Below are positions 1 to 7,935 of a stretch of DNA of 32,876 nucleotides, piece after piece. The DNA lies in the NCBI RefSeq assembly GCF_900111135.1, contig NZ_FOGF01000026.1, forward strand, positions 1 to 32,876. Direction: 5' to 3'. Position 1 is the first letter of the stretch; each line of letters starts with the position of its first letter. A model generated the notes under the pieces. That model ran no database searches, had not been told where the DNA came from, and saw only the letters and a list, made by a program, of their open reading frames with translations. Position numbers and translations under genes: made by a program. The stretch is from Granulicatella balaenopterae (GTDB lineage: Bacteria; Bacillota; Bacilli; Lactobacillales; Aerococcaceae).

Positions 1-185
1 GGTTTGTTTGGCAACCTTATCCACCTAATCGCCTTATCAAGTTTCTGTTCGTAGGCTCGAGAACTTTGCTACACCACTTCCTTCATCTATACCATCTCTG
101 ATACCAACTTGTGGTTCGCTACACTTGGCGGTAAATACCCGTGACTGGACTTTCACCAGCTAGATTAGTGCCATGCTTGGCACAC
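1..185 (-). mobile_element. Group II intron, class C-like, 5' part (runs off the left edge)
   Basis: Read on the minus strand, the segment begins GTGTGCC at 185, matching the GUGYG 5' end of group II introns. It then follows the order of conserved blocks in the Oceanobacillus-type group IIC domain I: GCATGG, then GGTGAAAGTCC, GATGAAGGAAG, CGAACAGAAACTTGATAAGG and GGTGGATAAGG. I recall these blocks from the family, not from an alignment. The element sits directly after the U-tract of a rho-independent terminator, the preferred target of class C introns, which supports the class. Domains II-VI and any reverse transcriptase/maturase ORF would lie beyond position 1. Whether the intron is intact cannot be seen. 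Confidence 0.85.
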
Positions 186-186
186 C

Positions 187-220
187 AAAAAAAACGCCAA
201 CCTTTTCAGATTGACGTTTT
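187..220 (-). terminator. Rho-independent terminator used as intron insertion site
   Basis: Arms at 193-203 and 208-218 pair over 11 bp with some G-U pairs, around a 4-nt loop. Eight U follow on the minus strand, then one G, then the intron. It terminates the membrane-protein gene that ends at 230. Confidence 0.85.
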
Positions 221-229
221 GCTTCTTGG

Positions 230-832
230 TTAATGTTTATTCAATAATAATGATGCTCCATATGCTAAAATGGTGCTTAAAAATAAAAAAATAGATGAAA
301 TATCATAAAAGAAAATAAAATAAAAAATACAAATAATTAATGATACTTTTAGCTTCATATTACGATTACAAGTATACAGCATTAGCAAATTACAAATTCC
401 TAATCCAAAAATTAAGAAACAAAGCATTGTTAAGCCACATGCTAATCCATATGACAGTCCCCTAAAATAAATATCAATAATCGTTAAACTAATTACATTT
501 AAAATAATATTAATAAAAAACACACTATTTGCTGCAATTAATCTTTCTATATTGGTAGATTCTTTTTCAATCGTTTGGTGATATTCTGTAAAAAAATCAT
601 TTTCAATACAATCATTACCATAAACGGTTGCTAAAATTGCTAGTAATGTCGCTTCAACCTCATTAACAATATTTAAAGCATCTGATTTACCCGCATAATA
701 AAAAATAATGGTCGCTAAGATAATAATTAATGTATCTCTTATACTTAAAATTCCATATCCGTTTTTTGTATAAATTTGAATAAAGTTTTTTGTAATCATA
801 CTGACTTTATTATTTTTAATAAAATTATTCAT
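230..832 (-). CDS. Polytopic membrane protein of unknown function
   Basis: Two hundred residues with about five hydrophobic stretches, near residues 32-50, 98-120, 128-152, 160-178 and 180-196. A hydrophilic Glu/Thr-rich loop lies around residues 72-95. I recognise no family motif. The size and layout resemble small ABC-2-type permease or export-accessory subunits, but no ATPase gene adjoins it, so this is only a guess. An AGGAGG-like ribosome site precedes the start. The gene ends 10 bases before a strong terminator, so it looks monocistronic. Composition is very AT-rich, more so than the suf genes, which would fit horizontal transfer. Confidence 0.6.
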   Translation of the reverse strand: MNNFIKNNKVSMITKNFIQIYTKNGYGILSIRDTLIIILATIIFYYAGKSDALNIVNEVEATLLAILATVYGNDCIENDFFTEYHQTIEKESTNIERLIAANSVFFINIILNVISLTIIDIYFRGLSYGLACGLTMLCFLIFGLGICNLLMLYTCNRNMKLKVSLIICIFYFIFFYDISSIFLFLSTILAYGASLLLNKH

Positions 833-912
833 CTAAGCCTCCTTTTGGTAATAAAAATAGAAATAATACCTTAAGTATACCACATTTATCAATGAATTTG
901 AGGGAATTATCT

Positions 913-1335
913 TCATTTAGTGAATAAGTTTTCAATATAGTTTAGATCGATTAGCTGATATTCGACTTGATAAAAGAATGGATCTTTGCGAATGACTTCA
1001 CTACTATTAATCATAAAACTATCCCATCCAATAATATCATCTGATTCTTTAGCAAATAGTGTGATGTGATAGCGATACCCCATCTGTCCCAATGATAGTC
1101 CATCACGCTTTAGTTGACCTTTATTCATATTGTTAATAAGATAGTCAATCTGCTGTGGATCTTTGATGGATAGGCTTTCCCCTGTCTGGCCGTTTTTGAT
1201 ATGGACTTCTGCAATAGTTGATGAATCATTCTCAATAATCGTTCTTGGACTACGATACCAAAAAATACCAATTAATCCGATAATAATCACTACTAAGCCT
1301 ATTCGTAGTCTTGTATGTTTTCTTGATGCTAACAT
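913..1335 (-). CDS. Membrane-anchored hypothetical protein
   Basis: The 140 residues open with a basic segment, then one hydrophobic helix (about residues 12-27) and an extracellular domain of roughly 110 residues. The topology suggests an uncleaved anchor. The soluble part (an HIKNGQTGE stretch, then alternating strands and a terminal helix) resembles small secreted domains of Gram-positive bacteria such as DUF5301, but I cannot assign it firmly. A good ribosome site (AGGAGAGG) precedes the start. The next gene downstream is 80 bp away. No function is proposed. Confidence 0.6.
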   Translation of the reverse strand: MLASRKHTRLRIGLVVIIIGLIGIFWYRSPRTIIENDSSTIAEVHIKNGQTGESLSIKDPQQIDYLINNMNKGQLKRDGLSLGQMGYRYHITLFAKESDDIIGWDSFMINSSEVIRKDPFFYQVEYQLIDLNYIENLFTK

Positions 1336-1439
1336 TTTTTCCTCTCCTATCTTTTTCTCCCTATATATAGTCTATCAAAGAAGTTGGCTGCTTTTCAAGG
1401 TGGATAGAATCCCTATCCTAACTGTCTAGCCAAATGCAA

Positions 1440-1471
1440 CAAAGCCCACCAGATAAATCTGATGGACTTTG
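1440..1471. terminator. Inverted repeat, possible terminator
   Basis: Arms CAAAGCCCACCAGA and TCTGATGGACTTTG flank a TAAA loop, 14 bp with two imperfect pairs. Neither side has a clean U-tract, so function as a terminator is uncertain. It lies in the gap between the hypothetical gene ending at 1335 and the ABC transporter. Confidence 0.45.
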
Positions 1472-1822
1472 TGCTCTATGTTAACAACCGCTCTAGTAGT
1501 TTGTATCATATTATATTATATTTTAGGTAGGATATTTTATAAGGGTTTTATAATTTTTGACTGTTTTCTAATCCAACGAATGTAAAACCGAGTAATGTGG
1601 ATATTAGATTGGATTGGTAAATAAGATATGGTCATTATTATCATAAGGAGTACCTATTTCTTTATGTCTTTAGAAATAAAGCTACGTGATGAAATGTTGT
1701 CTGAAAAGGAATTTTTACTTTATTTTATTAGAAAGTTTTACCTAATGGATTAGTTTATAGTTTTTACTACTAGGCTGTTGGAACATGACTAATTTGTCAA
1801 TTTTACTAATTTTTGTGGCTAT
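1472..1822. other. Intergenic region with no recognisable long gene
   Basis: About 350 AT-rich bases follow the inverted repeat. The only coding candidate is a 29-codon ORF on the plus strand (1664-1753). A TTGACT hexamer lies at 1557-1562, but no clear -10 follows at 17 bp. Nothing else is identified. Confidence 0.5.
1664..1753 (+). CDS. Candidate small peptide ORF (29 aa), unproven
   Basis: An ATG opens 29 codons beginning MSLEIKLRDEMLSEKEF and ending in an aromatic, basic tail. AAGGAG lies 13 bases upstream, a little far for ideal spacing. The N-terminal half is charged and the C-terminal half rich in Phe, Tyr and Leu, a layout seen in some signalling or bacteriocin-like peptides. It converges on the ABC transporter genes. 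It could equally be a chance ORF. Confidence 0.25.
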   Translation: MSLEIKLRDEMLSEKEFLLYFIRKFYLMD

Positions 1823-2512
1823 TTAGGATAAATTTTTAGTATCAACTACTTCTTCTACATAGCCATCAATTATTTGAAAGACGCGATCACAATACGATAA
1901 TAAGCGAGTATCATGCGTCACGATAATGGTTGCTCGATTCGTCCCTTTTGTTTTTCGTACTAATAAAGAGATGACTTCACGAGATTTTTTCGTATCCAAA
2001 TTAGCAGTCGGTTCATCGGTTAATAATAAGCGTGGTTTGGGATATAAAGCCCGACAAATGGCTGCTCTTTGACGTTCTCCTCCTGAAAGTTCACTTGGAT
2101 ATAAGTTTTTTCGTTGAAGAATACCCATTGTTGCTAGCAAATGATTAGCCTGCTCCACTGAATAGTCTTCTTTTATCATCAGATCAACTAATTGAAATTG
2201 TTCTTTTACTCGTAAAAATGGTACTAAATTACTCGATTGCAATACAAAGCCAATTTGGTGTAAACGCAATTCATTATTTTCTTTTGGCGTTAGTTTTGCC
2301 AGGTCTTTTTCAAGAAATTCTATTCTACCGCCAGTCGGTTTTTGTAGGCCAGCCATTAAAGTTAATAAAGTACTTTTACCTGAACCTGATGGACCAATAA
2401 TAGCAATGACTTCTCCGGCATTTATTTGCAAATTGGTGGGTTTTAGTGCGGTAATGGTATGATTTCCATCAACAAATTCTTTGTAAACATTTTTTAATTC
2501 TAGTATTTTCAT
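1823..2512 (-). CDS. ABC transporter ATP-binding protein, MacB/LolD/HrtA type
   Basis: The 229-residue product is a complete nucleotide-binding subunit. Visible motifs are Walker A GPSGSGKST, the signature LSGGERQR, Walker B LLLTDEPTANLD and the switch histidine in IIVTHD. It should power the membrane protein encoded just upstream. I chose the ATG at 2512 (MKILELKNVYKEF) because GGAGGG lies six bases before it; the 17 residues available upstream lie over the permease stop codon and are not family-like. The stop of the permease lies 25 bp upstream, so the two form an operon. The pairing resembles HrtAB-type heme or antimicrobial-peptide efflux systems, but the substrate is not shown by the sequence. 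Confidence 0.92.
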   Translation of the reverse strand: MKILELKNVYKEFVDGNHTITALKPTNLQINAGEVIAIIGPSGSGKSTLLTLMAGLQKPTGGRIEFLEKDLAKLTPKENNELRLHQIGFVLQSSNLVPFLRVKEQFQLVDLMIKEDYSVEQANHLLATMGILQRKNLYPSELSGGERQRAAICRALYPKPRLLLTDEPTANLDTKKSREVISLLVRKTKGTNRATIIVTHDTRLLSYCDRVFQIIDGYVEEVVDTKNLS

Positions 2513-2537
2513 CTTTTTCCCTCCTGAATTTGTTAGA

Positions 2538-3641
2538 TTAACGTAATGCATCAAGTGGATCAATTTTCATAATGCTTCTTACTGAAAATATTGCTCCTAA
2601 GATAGACATTAAAATAATTAATATCGCTGATAAGCTATATAATGCTATGCTGATTTCAAATGGGATACTCATTGGCATTAACCTGCCGCTTACAATAGCA
2701 ACAATCATTCCCACTACTAAGCCGACTACGGTTACAAAAAATGTTTCAAGGATAACTGATTGACTAATATAGCTATTAGAAATACCTTGAATTTTCATAA
2801 TGCCATAAATTTCTTTCTTTCCGATTGTAATAATATACATAAAAATGCTCAAAACGATAACCGCAATACCGATTAAAAAACTAATCATCATACCGAAAGT
2901 GAGTTTTTGGGCAAGGTATCCGGGTAAAGCTTCAATAAATGCATCAATTGTTATTAGTTGATTATATTCGCCTTTTACTTCTTCTGGCATTTCTTGGAAA
3001 ACAATAGCTGAGATGGTGGTTGGAGGATGTTCTTTATTAATAAATAAGGCAGATTGTAATTCTTCGCGGACTAACATTTGTGGTGAGGCCATTTCTAATG
3101 AGGTGTATATAACAGGTTGGGTCGATAATTTGGCAGATGATGCAATTCCTACAACTGAATATTCTAATCCGCTATGACTAATCAGTAATGTATCACCTAA
3201 TGAGATATGTTGTTCTTTTTCTAAGCTTTGACTAATAACGAGTTCATTAAGATTACTTGGATAAGTTCCAGCCACTAATTGAGGAGCAAGTATAGAAGAA
3301 AAGTCAATTCCCATAAAAACGACATTCATCCGCTTCCTAGCCACCGAATCACTCTTTAGATAGGCTACTGTTCGTGAAACATTAATAGGCGCAGCAGTTA
3401 ATTCATCATACTCAAGATAGGTCTTATAATTAACAGTTGACGCATAGATATTCCCATTAGCTTCTTCACTCATCAGGATTCCCTTAGCTTTCCATTGATC
3501 AATGGCTGTCTTATTCGATTCTGCCAAACCATATGCTAAACCTAATAAAAAAAATACTAAAAAGCTAATTAATGCAACCAACATCATCATTAGAGAAAAT
3601 TTTTTTCTTTCCTTCTTGATTTCTTTCAGTGCTAAAAACAT
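2538..3641 (-). CDS. FtsX/MacB-family ABC permease, HrtB-like
   Basis: This 367-residue permease has one N-terminal helix (about 16-40), a large extracytoplasmic domain (about 41-240) and three C-terminal helices, the FtsX/MacB plan. The LALKEI start and the conserved stretch YGIMKIQGIS, followed by a proline-rich MPMSIPF segment and a C-terminal KIDPLDALR, resemble HrtB of the heme-export pair. The strong ribosome site AAAGGAGG lies seven bases before the ATG. The ATPase gene follows in the same operon. No heme-sensing TetR or two-component regulator adjoins, so heme as substrate is only a family-level suggestion; lipid or peptide export is also possible. Confidence 0.88.
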   Translation of the reverse strand: MFLALKEIKKERKKFSLMMMLVALISFLVFFLLGLAYGLAESNKTAIDQWKAKGILMSEEANGNIYASTVNYKTYLEYDELTAAPINVSRTVAYLKSDSVARKRMNVVFMGIDFSSILAPQLVAGTYPSNLNELVISQSLEKEQHISLGDTLLISHSGLEYSVVGIASSAKLSTQPVIYTSLEMASPQMLVREELQSALFINKEHPPTTISAIVFQEMPEEVKGEYNQLITIDAFIEALPGYLAQKLTFGMMISFLIGIAVIVLSIFMYIITIGKKEIYGIMKIQGISNSYISQSVILETFFVTVVGLVVGMIVAIVSGRLMPMSIPFEISIALYSLSAILIILMSILGAIFSVRSIMKIDPLDALR

Positions 3642-3743
3642 GAGATAACCTCCTTTTAATATGTTTAGAACATTTTTTCGTCTGCTACTAATTGATTACA
3701 CATTTTTTAGTTTGCAGTGACGGTTGCTCTTTAATTCAGTGAT

Positions 3744-3772
3744 ATCTTATCAGCTAATTTTGGATTTGTTAA
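3744..3772 (-). promoter_or_regulatory. Predicted promoter of the ABC permease operon
   Basis: On the minus strand TTAACA (3767-3772) and TAAGAT (3744-3749) are 17 bp apart, about 100 bp before the permease start. No operator palindrome is evident beside it. Confidence 0.5.
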
Positions 3773-3873
3773 GCGAATTTCTTTTGACCAAAAAATTAGT
3801 TTATATGACTTGTTTGACTATTTTTTAAGTTATTTTTAATCTTTTTTTAATCGTTTTCTTATAAAAGTATTGC

Positions 3874-3905
3874 AAAAAAAAAAGACTTGCTTATTCCAAC
3901 AAGCC
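3874..3905 (-). terminator. Rho-independent terminator facing the ABC permease promoter
   Basis: On the minus strand, GGCTTGTT pairs with AAGCAAGTC around a short loop, then ten U. It would end a minus-strand transcript starting to the right, yet no established gene lies between it and the marR terminator at 4462. Confidence 0.65.
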
Positions 3906-4052
3906 CCTTCTTCCCAAATAAAAACTCTTCCTATAACACAATAAATCCCCTGACGTCATCTTTATGAAGTTCCCAGGATTTTCCAATATAAAATAAGGCA
4001 AAAGTTTCATAATGTTACGTTTTAGACCATAATTCTTTTTAGTTTTTATCAT
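3891..4052 (-). CDS. Candidate 53-codon ORF ending inside the terminator, doubtful
   Basis: An ATG opens 53 codons (start MIKTKKNYGLKRNIMKLL), and the stop falls in the loop of the terminator at 3874-3905, an arrangement often seen for real short genes. The upstream TGGAAT is a weak ribosome site and the product resembles nothing I know. It could be a decayed gene end or a chance ORF. Confidence 0.2.
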   Translation of the reverse strand: MIKTKKNYGLKRNIMKLLPYFILENPGNFIKMTSGDLLCYRKSFYLGRRGLLE

Positions 4053-4461
4053 AAATATTCCAAAAAATAGCGATTATTCACAAAGAAAAACCACTCTTTA
4101 CAATTAGATTTCAAACGTTACAATTTTCGTTTTTTAGCGGAAATTCTTTCTCAAAATCGTTACCTAACTGACATTAATTTAGTCTATTTTGTCATCAAAT
4201 CTTGTGGTATATTTCTTTACGCAAATCAGTAATTTATCTGACTTGCATATCTATTAACCACAAGTATCTCTTTAGAAAGGAGGTTATAAGAAGCTTTTAT
4301 TTAGTAGGCATACTTTATTTTTCAACTGTTTATTTTGCCACTTCAGCTGATAAAGTCCCTTACTAAATACTTGCACCCATAACTACTACAATACTCACCC
4401 CCATGAGTAACTATTTTTAATTTTTGTGTCAAAAAACTATTTCATAACAAAAGAACAACTT
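3906..4461. other. Long intergenic stretch, no supported gene
   Basis: About 550 very AT-rich bases. A strong AAAGGAGG sits at 4276-4283 on the plus strand and precedes a short hydrophobic reading frame ending in a TAA near 4365, but no ATG, GTG or TTG start exists at proper spacing. No RNA gene, tRNA or repeat array was recognised. Confidence 0.5.
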
Positions 4462-4489
4462 AAAAAGGGAGCTGTATAAAACAGCTCCC
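4462..4489 (-). terminator. Terminator of the lpd-lplA-marR operon
   Basis: Perfect 9-bp stem GGGAGCTGT/ACAGCTCCC (4467-4475 and 4481-4489) with a 5-nt loop and five U on the minus strand. It lies just past the marR stop. Confidence 0.85.
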
Positions 4490-4507
4490 TCTCCTTTTAT
4501 ATGGATA

Positions 4508-4933
4508 TTAATCAATTACATTATCAAGCATTTTTTGTAAAACATTTTTAAAGACCGTTAAATCTTCTTCAGGAATATCTTCTACCACTGCATTTTTAAA
4601 ATCACTTACAACTTCTTCCATTTCCAATTCAATTTGTAAACCGGTATCAGTTAAGGATAAGCATTTGGTACGGCGATCAGTTGAACAAGTAACTCGTTTA
4701 ATCCAACCAGCCTTTTCCATCTTATCTAATTGTCTTACAACACTTGATTCTTTAATACTTAATAAACTAGCCAATTTCTTCTGGCTAATTTGACTATTAA
4801 TCCTAATATAATATAACGTTGTCCACTGTGCACGCGTTACATGATACGGTGCCAAGCGTCTTTCCAATTCGTCTGACATTTCCTTTGCACTACGATTCGT
4901 CACAAACGAAATACAATCCTCTAAACGAAACAT
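4508..4933 (-). CDS. MarR-family transcriptional regulator, possibly redox-sensing
   Basis: The 141-residue protein has the MarR winged-helix layout: an N-terminal dimerisation helix, an HTH around residues 50-75 (ISQKKLASLLSIKESSVVRQL) and a wing with STDRRTK. The start LEDCISFVTNRSAKEM resembles the N-terminus of OhrR, whose reactive Cys lies in the same helix; here Cys7 is displaced by two residues and further Cys sit at 83 and 91 near the wing. A redox-responsive repressor is therefore plausible but unproven. It follows lplA by 27 bp with an AGGGGG ribosome site, making it the last gene of the lpd-lplA-marR operon. Likely targets are this operon and the osmC genes. Confidence 0.88.
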   Translation of the reverse strand: MFRLEDCISFVTNRSAKEMSDELERRLAPYHVTRAQWTTLYYIRINSQISQKKLASLLSIKESSVVRQLDKMEKAGWIKRVTCSTDRRTKCLSLTDTGLQIELEMEEVVSDFKNAVVEDIPEEDLTVFKNVLQKMLDNVID

Positions 4934-4960
4934 GTTCTTCCCCCTAAATGAGAATTCCGC

Positions 4961-5863
4961 TCAATAAAAACACTTTTCAATTTGCTCCCAAACGAAATCT
5001 TCTGTAAATAATTGACCTTTTAAGTGTGCAATAGCTGGTGCAAAATCAATAACTTCCAAACTATCACAACTAATCATTAATTCTGATATATGACCATCTT
5101 CTACAAATATACGAACAGCAATATTTCCCAAATCATATTTCTTTTCTAATTGTAAATTAAACTTAGGAGATTCGCCATATAACCATTCTTTTGATGCTAA
5201 TTGACTTGCTAATGGTAGCTGCAATGCATCATCATTAATATACTCTATTTTATCATAATTATAGACACATTTAAAAGCATTAATTAACTTTACAATAGTA
5301 ATTTCTGGGTTAACTTCACAAAGATTCACAACACGGCTGCGAACAGACTGGATTCCTTTTGATTCTAACTTCAACTTTAAGGGGGTTAAAGCACGAGTTA
5401 ATTCTTCTAAATCAACATCTACCATCATTGTGCCATGATACATATAATTGCCATCTTCTACATAATAAGCATGTCCAGAAAATTTGCGACCATCCACTAA
5501 TAAATCATTACGCCCACTAAATTCACAAGTAATTCCTAATGCTTTTAAAGCGGCATCTACTAAAGCGATATTTTCCTCAGTATTCCCTAATTCTTCCTTA
5601 GTAATAATCGTAAAACAAAGGTTGCCACGATCTTGAAATACCGCTCCTCCCCCTGATAAACGTCTCACGGGGTAAATACCCTTTTTTTCTAAATAATGCA
5701 AATCACATTCAACAAATAGATTCTGATTGCGCCCAACAATTACACATGGATCATTTTGCCATAAATAGACACATAAATCTTCACTTGCTTCATTGAATAG
5801 ATGATTCTCTAAAGCAATATTGAAATATGGATTATGTGAATTTGAAATAACTAACTTTTTCAT
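4961..5863 (-). CDS. lplA: Lipoate-protein ligase A family protein
   Basis: Three hundred residues with the LplA/LipB-LplA catalytic fold: the lipoate-binding motif RRLSGGGAVFQD, the GRNDLLVDGRKFSGHA segment with the catalytic lysine region, and a C-terminal accessory domain (about 235-300). It should activate lipoate with ATP and attach it to lipoyl-domain lysines. The partner is encoded immediately upstream: the Lpd with two lipoyl domains, separated by a single base. I chose the ATG at 5863 that abuts the lpd stop; a TTG at 5884 would overlap lpd by 20 bp. Several LplA paralogues have narrow substrate choice, so this may be dedicated to the adjacent carrier. Confidence 0.93.
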   Translation of the reverse strand: MKKLVISNSHNPYFNIALENHLFNEASEDLCVYLWQNDPCVIVGRNQNLFVECDLHYLEKKGIYPVRRLSGGGAVFQDRGNLCFTIITKEELGNTEENIALVDAALKALGITCEFSGRNDLLVDGRKFSGHAYYVEDGNYMYHGTMMVDVDLEELTRALTPLKLKLESKGIQSVRSRVVNLCEVNPEITIVKLINAFKCVYNYDKIEYINDDALQLPLASQLASKEWLYGESPKFNLQLEKKYDLGNIAVRIFVEDGHISELMISCDSLEVIDFAPAIAHLKGQLFTEDFVWEQIEKCFY

Positions 5864-5864
5864 C

Positions 5865-7853
5865 TTAAGCGTGTAATGCTCCAAATCCTAAATCTAAAGC
5901 TGCTTCATGGATGACTTCAGAAGTTGTTGGGTGTGCAAAGATTGTTTCTGCAATATCTTCTTCATTTAATCCTTTATTAACTGCAATTGTTACGGCCGCA
6001 ATTAGGCTAGAAGCGTCTGGTCCGATAATTGTTGCGCCTATAATGTTGTTTTTATCTAAATCTTTTACTAATTTGATAAAGCCTTTTTCTTCGTTCATAG
6101 TTAGGGCTTTACCATTTCCAGCAAAGGCAAATTTACTTACTTTAATGTTCATTCCTTTGTCTTTAGCTTCGTCTTCACCAATTCCGACTGACGCGATTTC
6201 TGGGTGTGAGAAGACCACATTTGGTACGGCATGGTAATCCATTTCTTTATCATTTCCTAAGATATTTTCAACGGCAACCATACCTTGGTGAGATGCCACA
6301 TGTGCTAATTGCATCATATTTGTTACATCACCAATTGCGTAGATATGTTCGACATTCGTTCTCATATGGCTATCAACTGCGATACCACGTTTTTTGTCGT
6401 CAAATTTGACACCTGATTTTTCTAAGTCTAGGTTATCGATATTTGCATTTCGTCCTACAGCAGATAAGACTAATTCACTAACAACCAATTGTTCGCCATC
6501 CTTTGTCTCAAAGTTAACAATAGCTTCCCCTTCAATTGATTGTTGAATCTTAGTAACTTTAGCTCCTGTATGAACATGAATACCGGCATCTTTTGCCATA
6601 TCAGTAATTTCTTGGCATACGTCTTTATCAAACATTGAAAGAATTTGGTCCATATATTCAACTACATGTATCTCTACGCCAAAGTTACGATATAAAAAGG
6701 CAAATTCCATTCCGATTACGCCACCACCAATAATCGTTAATGATGTTGGTAATTTTGTATTTGCTAGCATGGCTGTACTATCTAATACCATTGGAAGGTC
6801 GATACCTGGAATTGGTAAGGTAGCTACTTTTGAACCTGTTGCAATAATAATATCTTTAGCAGTAACCAATACTTCTTCATCTTTCGCTACAACTTTCACT
6901 TCTTTTTCACTAACAAATGCAGCTTCACCACAAATTAAGTCGATATTATTTTTAGCTAATAACATATCAATTCCATTGACTAAACGACCTTTAACTTGGT
7001 CTTTGCGATTAACGGCTGCTTCAAGGTCAACAATAATATCACCATCAATTTTCACACCAAATTCAGCTGCCATACGAGCTGAATGACATACTTCACCTGA
7101 TTTAATTAAGGCTTTAGTTGGGATACAACCAACGTTTAAACATGTACCACCTAGTTCTGCTTTTTCAATTAAAGTCACTTTTAGATTACGTTTTGCGGCT
7201 GCTAGTGCGGCTACATATCCACCAGGTCCTGCACCAATAATTAATAAATCAGTCTCTTTTTTAGAAGAGTTTTTAACTAATTGACTTGCTTTAGTTGTTG
7301 GTTCTGTTGAAGAAGCTTGGTTTAGGGAGAACATTTCGCTATTAGTTTTTACTTTGCCGCCTTCATCGACTAAGATAGCTTTAATCACTCCATTAGCAGT
7401 TGCTTTTACCGGGCGATTGCCTTTTGCTGTCTCAACTTGAGCTAAGACATCTCCTTTTTTTACTGAGTCGCCTACTTTTGCGCTTATTTTGCCGACTGTT
7501 CCTTCTTTATTGCCTGGAATCATGGACATTTTAATCATGATTGCGCTAGTTTCTTTAGAGGCAACTTTTTCTTTTACTTCTTTAACGACTTCTTTGACAG
7601 TTTCTTTGATTTCTTCAATCTTTTCTTCAACTGATAACTCAAACATTTCAGCATTAGTTTTCACTTTATCGCCTTCTTCAACTAAGACTGATTTAATCTT
7701 TGCATCCACTGTAGCTTTTACCGGACGATTGCCTTTTGCCGTCTCAACTTGGGCTAAGACATCTCCTTTTTTTACTACATCGCCTACTTTTGCACTGATT
7801 TTGCCTACTGTACCTTCTTTATTCCCTGGAATCATTGACATTTTCACAAACAT
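5865..7853 (-). CDS. lpdA: Dihydrolipoyl dehydrogenase with two N-terminal lipoyl domains
   Basis: A flavoprotein of 662 residues. Two tandem lipoyl-type domains (about 1-75 and 106-178, counting from the GTG at 7862) each carry ETAKGNRPVKA in place of the usual ETDKA; the predicted lipoylated lysines are 43 and 147 in that numbering. They are joined by a Glu/Lys-rich linker. The Lpd module follows: FAD motif GAGPGG, redox-active CLNVGC disulfide, NAD-binding IIGGGVIGMEFA, FAD-binding YAIGDV, and the catalytic HPTTSE. It oxidises dihydrolipoyl groups with NAD. I prefer the ATG at 7853 because AGGTG lies six bases upstream. No E1 or E2 genes adjoin; osmC genes lie upstream and lplA downstream. 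Confidence 0.95.
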   Translation of the reverse strand: MFVKMSMIPGNKEGTVGKISAKVGDVVKKGDVLAQVETAKGNRPVKATVDAKIKSVLVEEGDKVKTNAEMFELSVEEKIEEIKETVKEVVKEVKEKVASKETSAIMIKMSMIPGNKEGTVGKISAKVGDSVKKGDVLAQVETAKGNRPVKATANGVIKAILVDEGGKVKTNSEMFSLNQASSTEPTTKASQLVKNSSKKETDLLIIGAGPGGYVAALAAAKRNLKVTLIEKAELGGTCLNVGCIPTKALIKSGEVCHSARMAAEFGVKIDGDIIVDLEAAVNRKDQVKGRLVNGIDMLLAKNNIDLICGEAAFVSEKEVKVVAKDEEVLVTAKDIIIATGSKVATLPIPGIDLPMVLDSTAMLANTKLPTSLTIIGGGVIGMEFAFLYRNFGVEIHVVEYMDQILSMFDKDVCQEITDMAKDAGIHVHTGAKVTKIQQSIEGEAIVNFETKDGEQLVVSELVLSAVGRNANIDNLDLEKSGVKFDDKKRGIAVDSHMRTNVEHIYAIGDVTNMMQLAHVASHQGMVAVENILGNDKEMDYHAVPNVVFSHPEIASVGIGEDEAKDKGMNIKVSKFAFAGNGKALTMNEEKGFIKLVKDLDKNNIIGATIIGPDASSLIAAVTIAVNKGLNEEDIAETIFAHPTTSEVIHEAALDLGFGALHA

Positions 7854-7886
7854 TCTAATCACCTATTCTCTTTCAATCTATATGGT

Positions 7887-7912
7887 AAAAGGAGCCAAAG
7901 TTAATTGACTCC
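7887..7912 (-). terminator. Weak terminator between osmC1 and lpdA
   Basis: On the minus strand GGAGTC pairs with GGCTCC around a 10-nt loop and is followed by four U. The stem is short, so partial read-through from osmC into lpdA is likely; only 82 bp separate the two genes. Confidence 0.5.
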
Positions 7913-7935
7913 CCCTTTTTTTATTTATCCTATTA

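Noticed and set aside
1823-3641. Naming the ABC pair hrtAB
   Set aside because: Resemblance is at subfamily level only and no heme-responsive regulator adjoins, so no gene symbol was assigned.
4276-4365. Ribosome site AAAGGAGG followed by a hydrophobic frame resembling a pheromone or signal peptide
   Set aside because: No ATG, GTG or TTG start lies at usable spacing, so it cannot be supported as a gene.
5865-7853. Lpd as the E3 of a glycine cleavage or SirTM/macrodomain lipoyl-ADP-ribosylation operon
   Set aside because: No GcvH-like protein, macrodomain or sirtuin gene is present nearby; only OsmC, LplA and MarR genes are.
5911-7908. Long open frames opposite lpdA, such as 7489-7908 and 6769-7086 on the plus strand
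   Set aside because: They are mirror frames of a strongly conserved gene; their low-complexity Ser/Thr-rich products and lack of ribosome sites mark them as artefacts.
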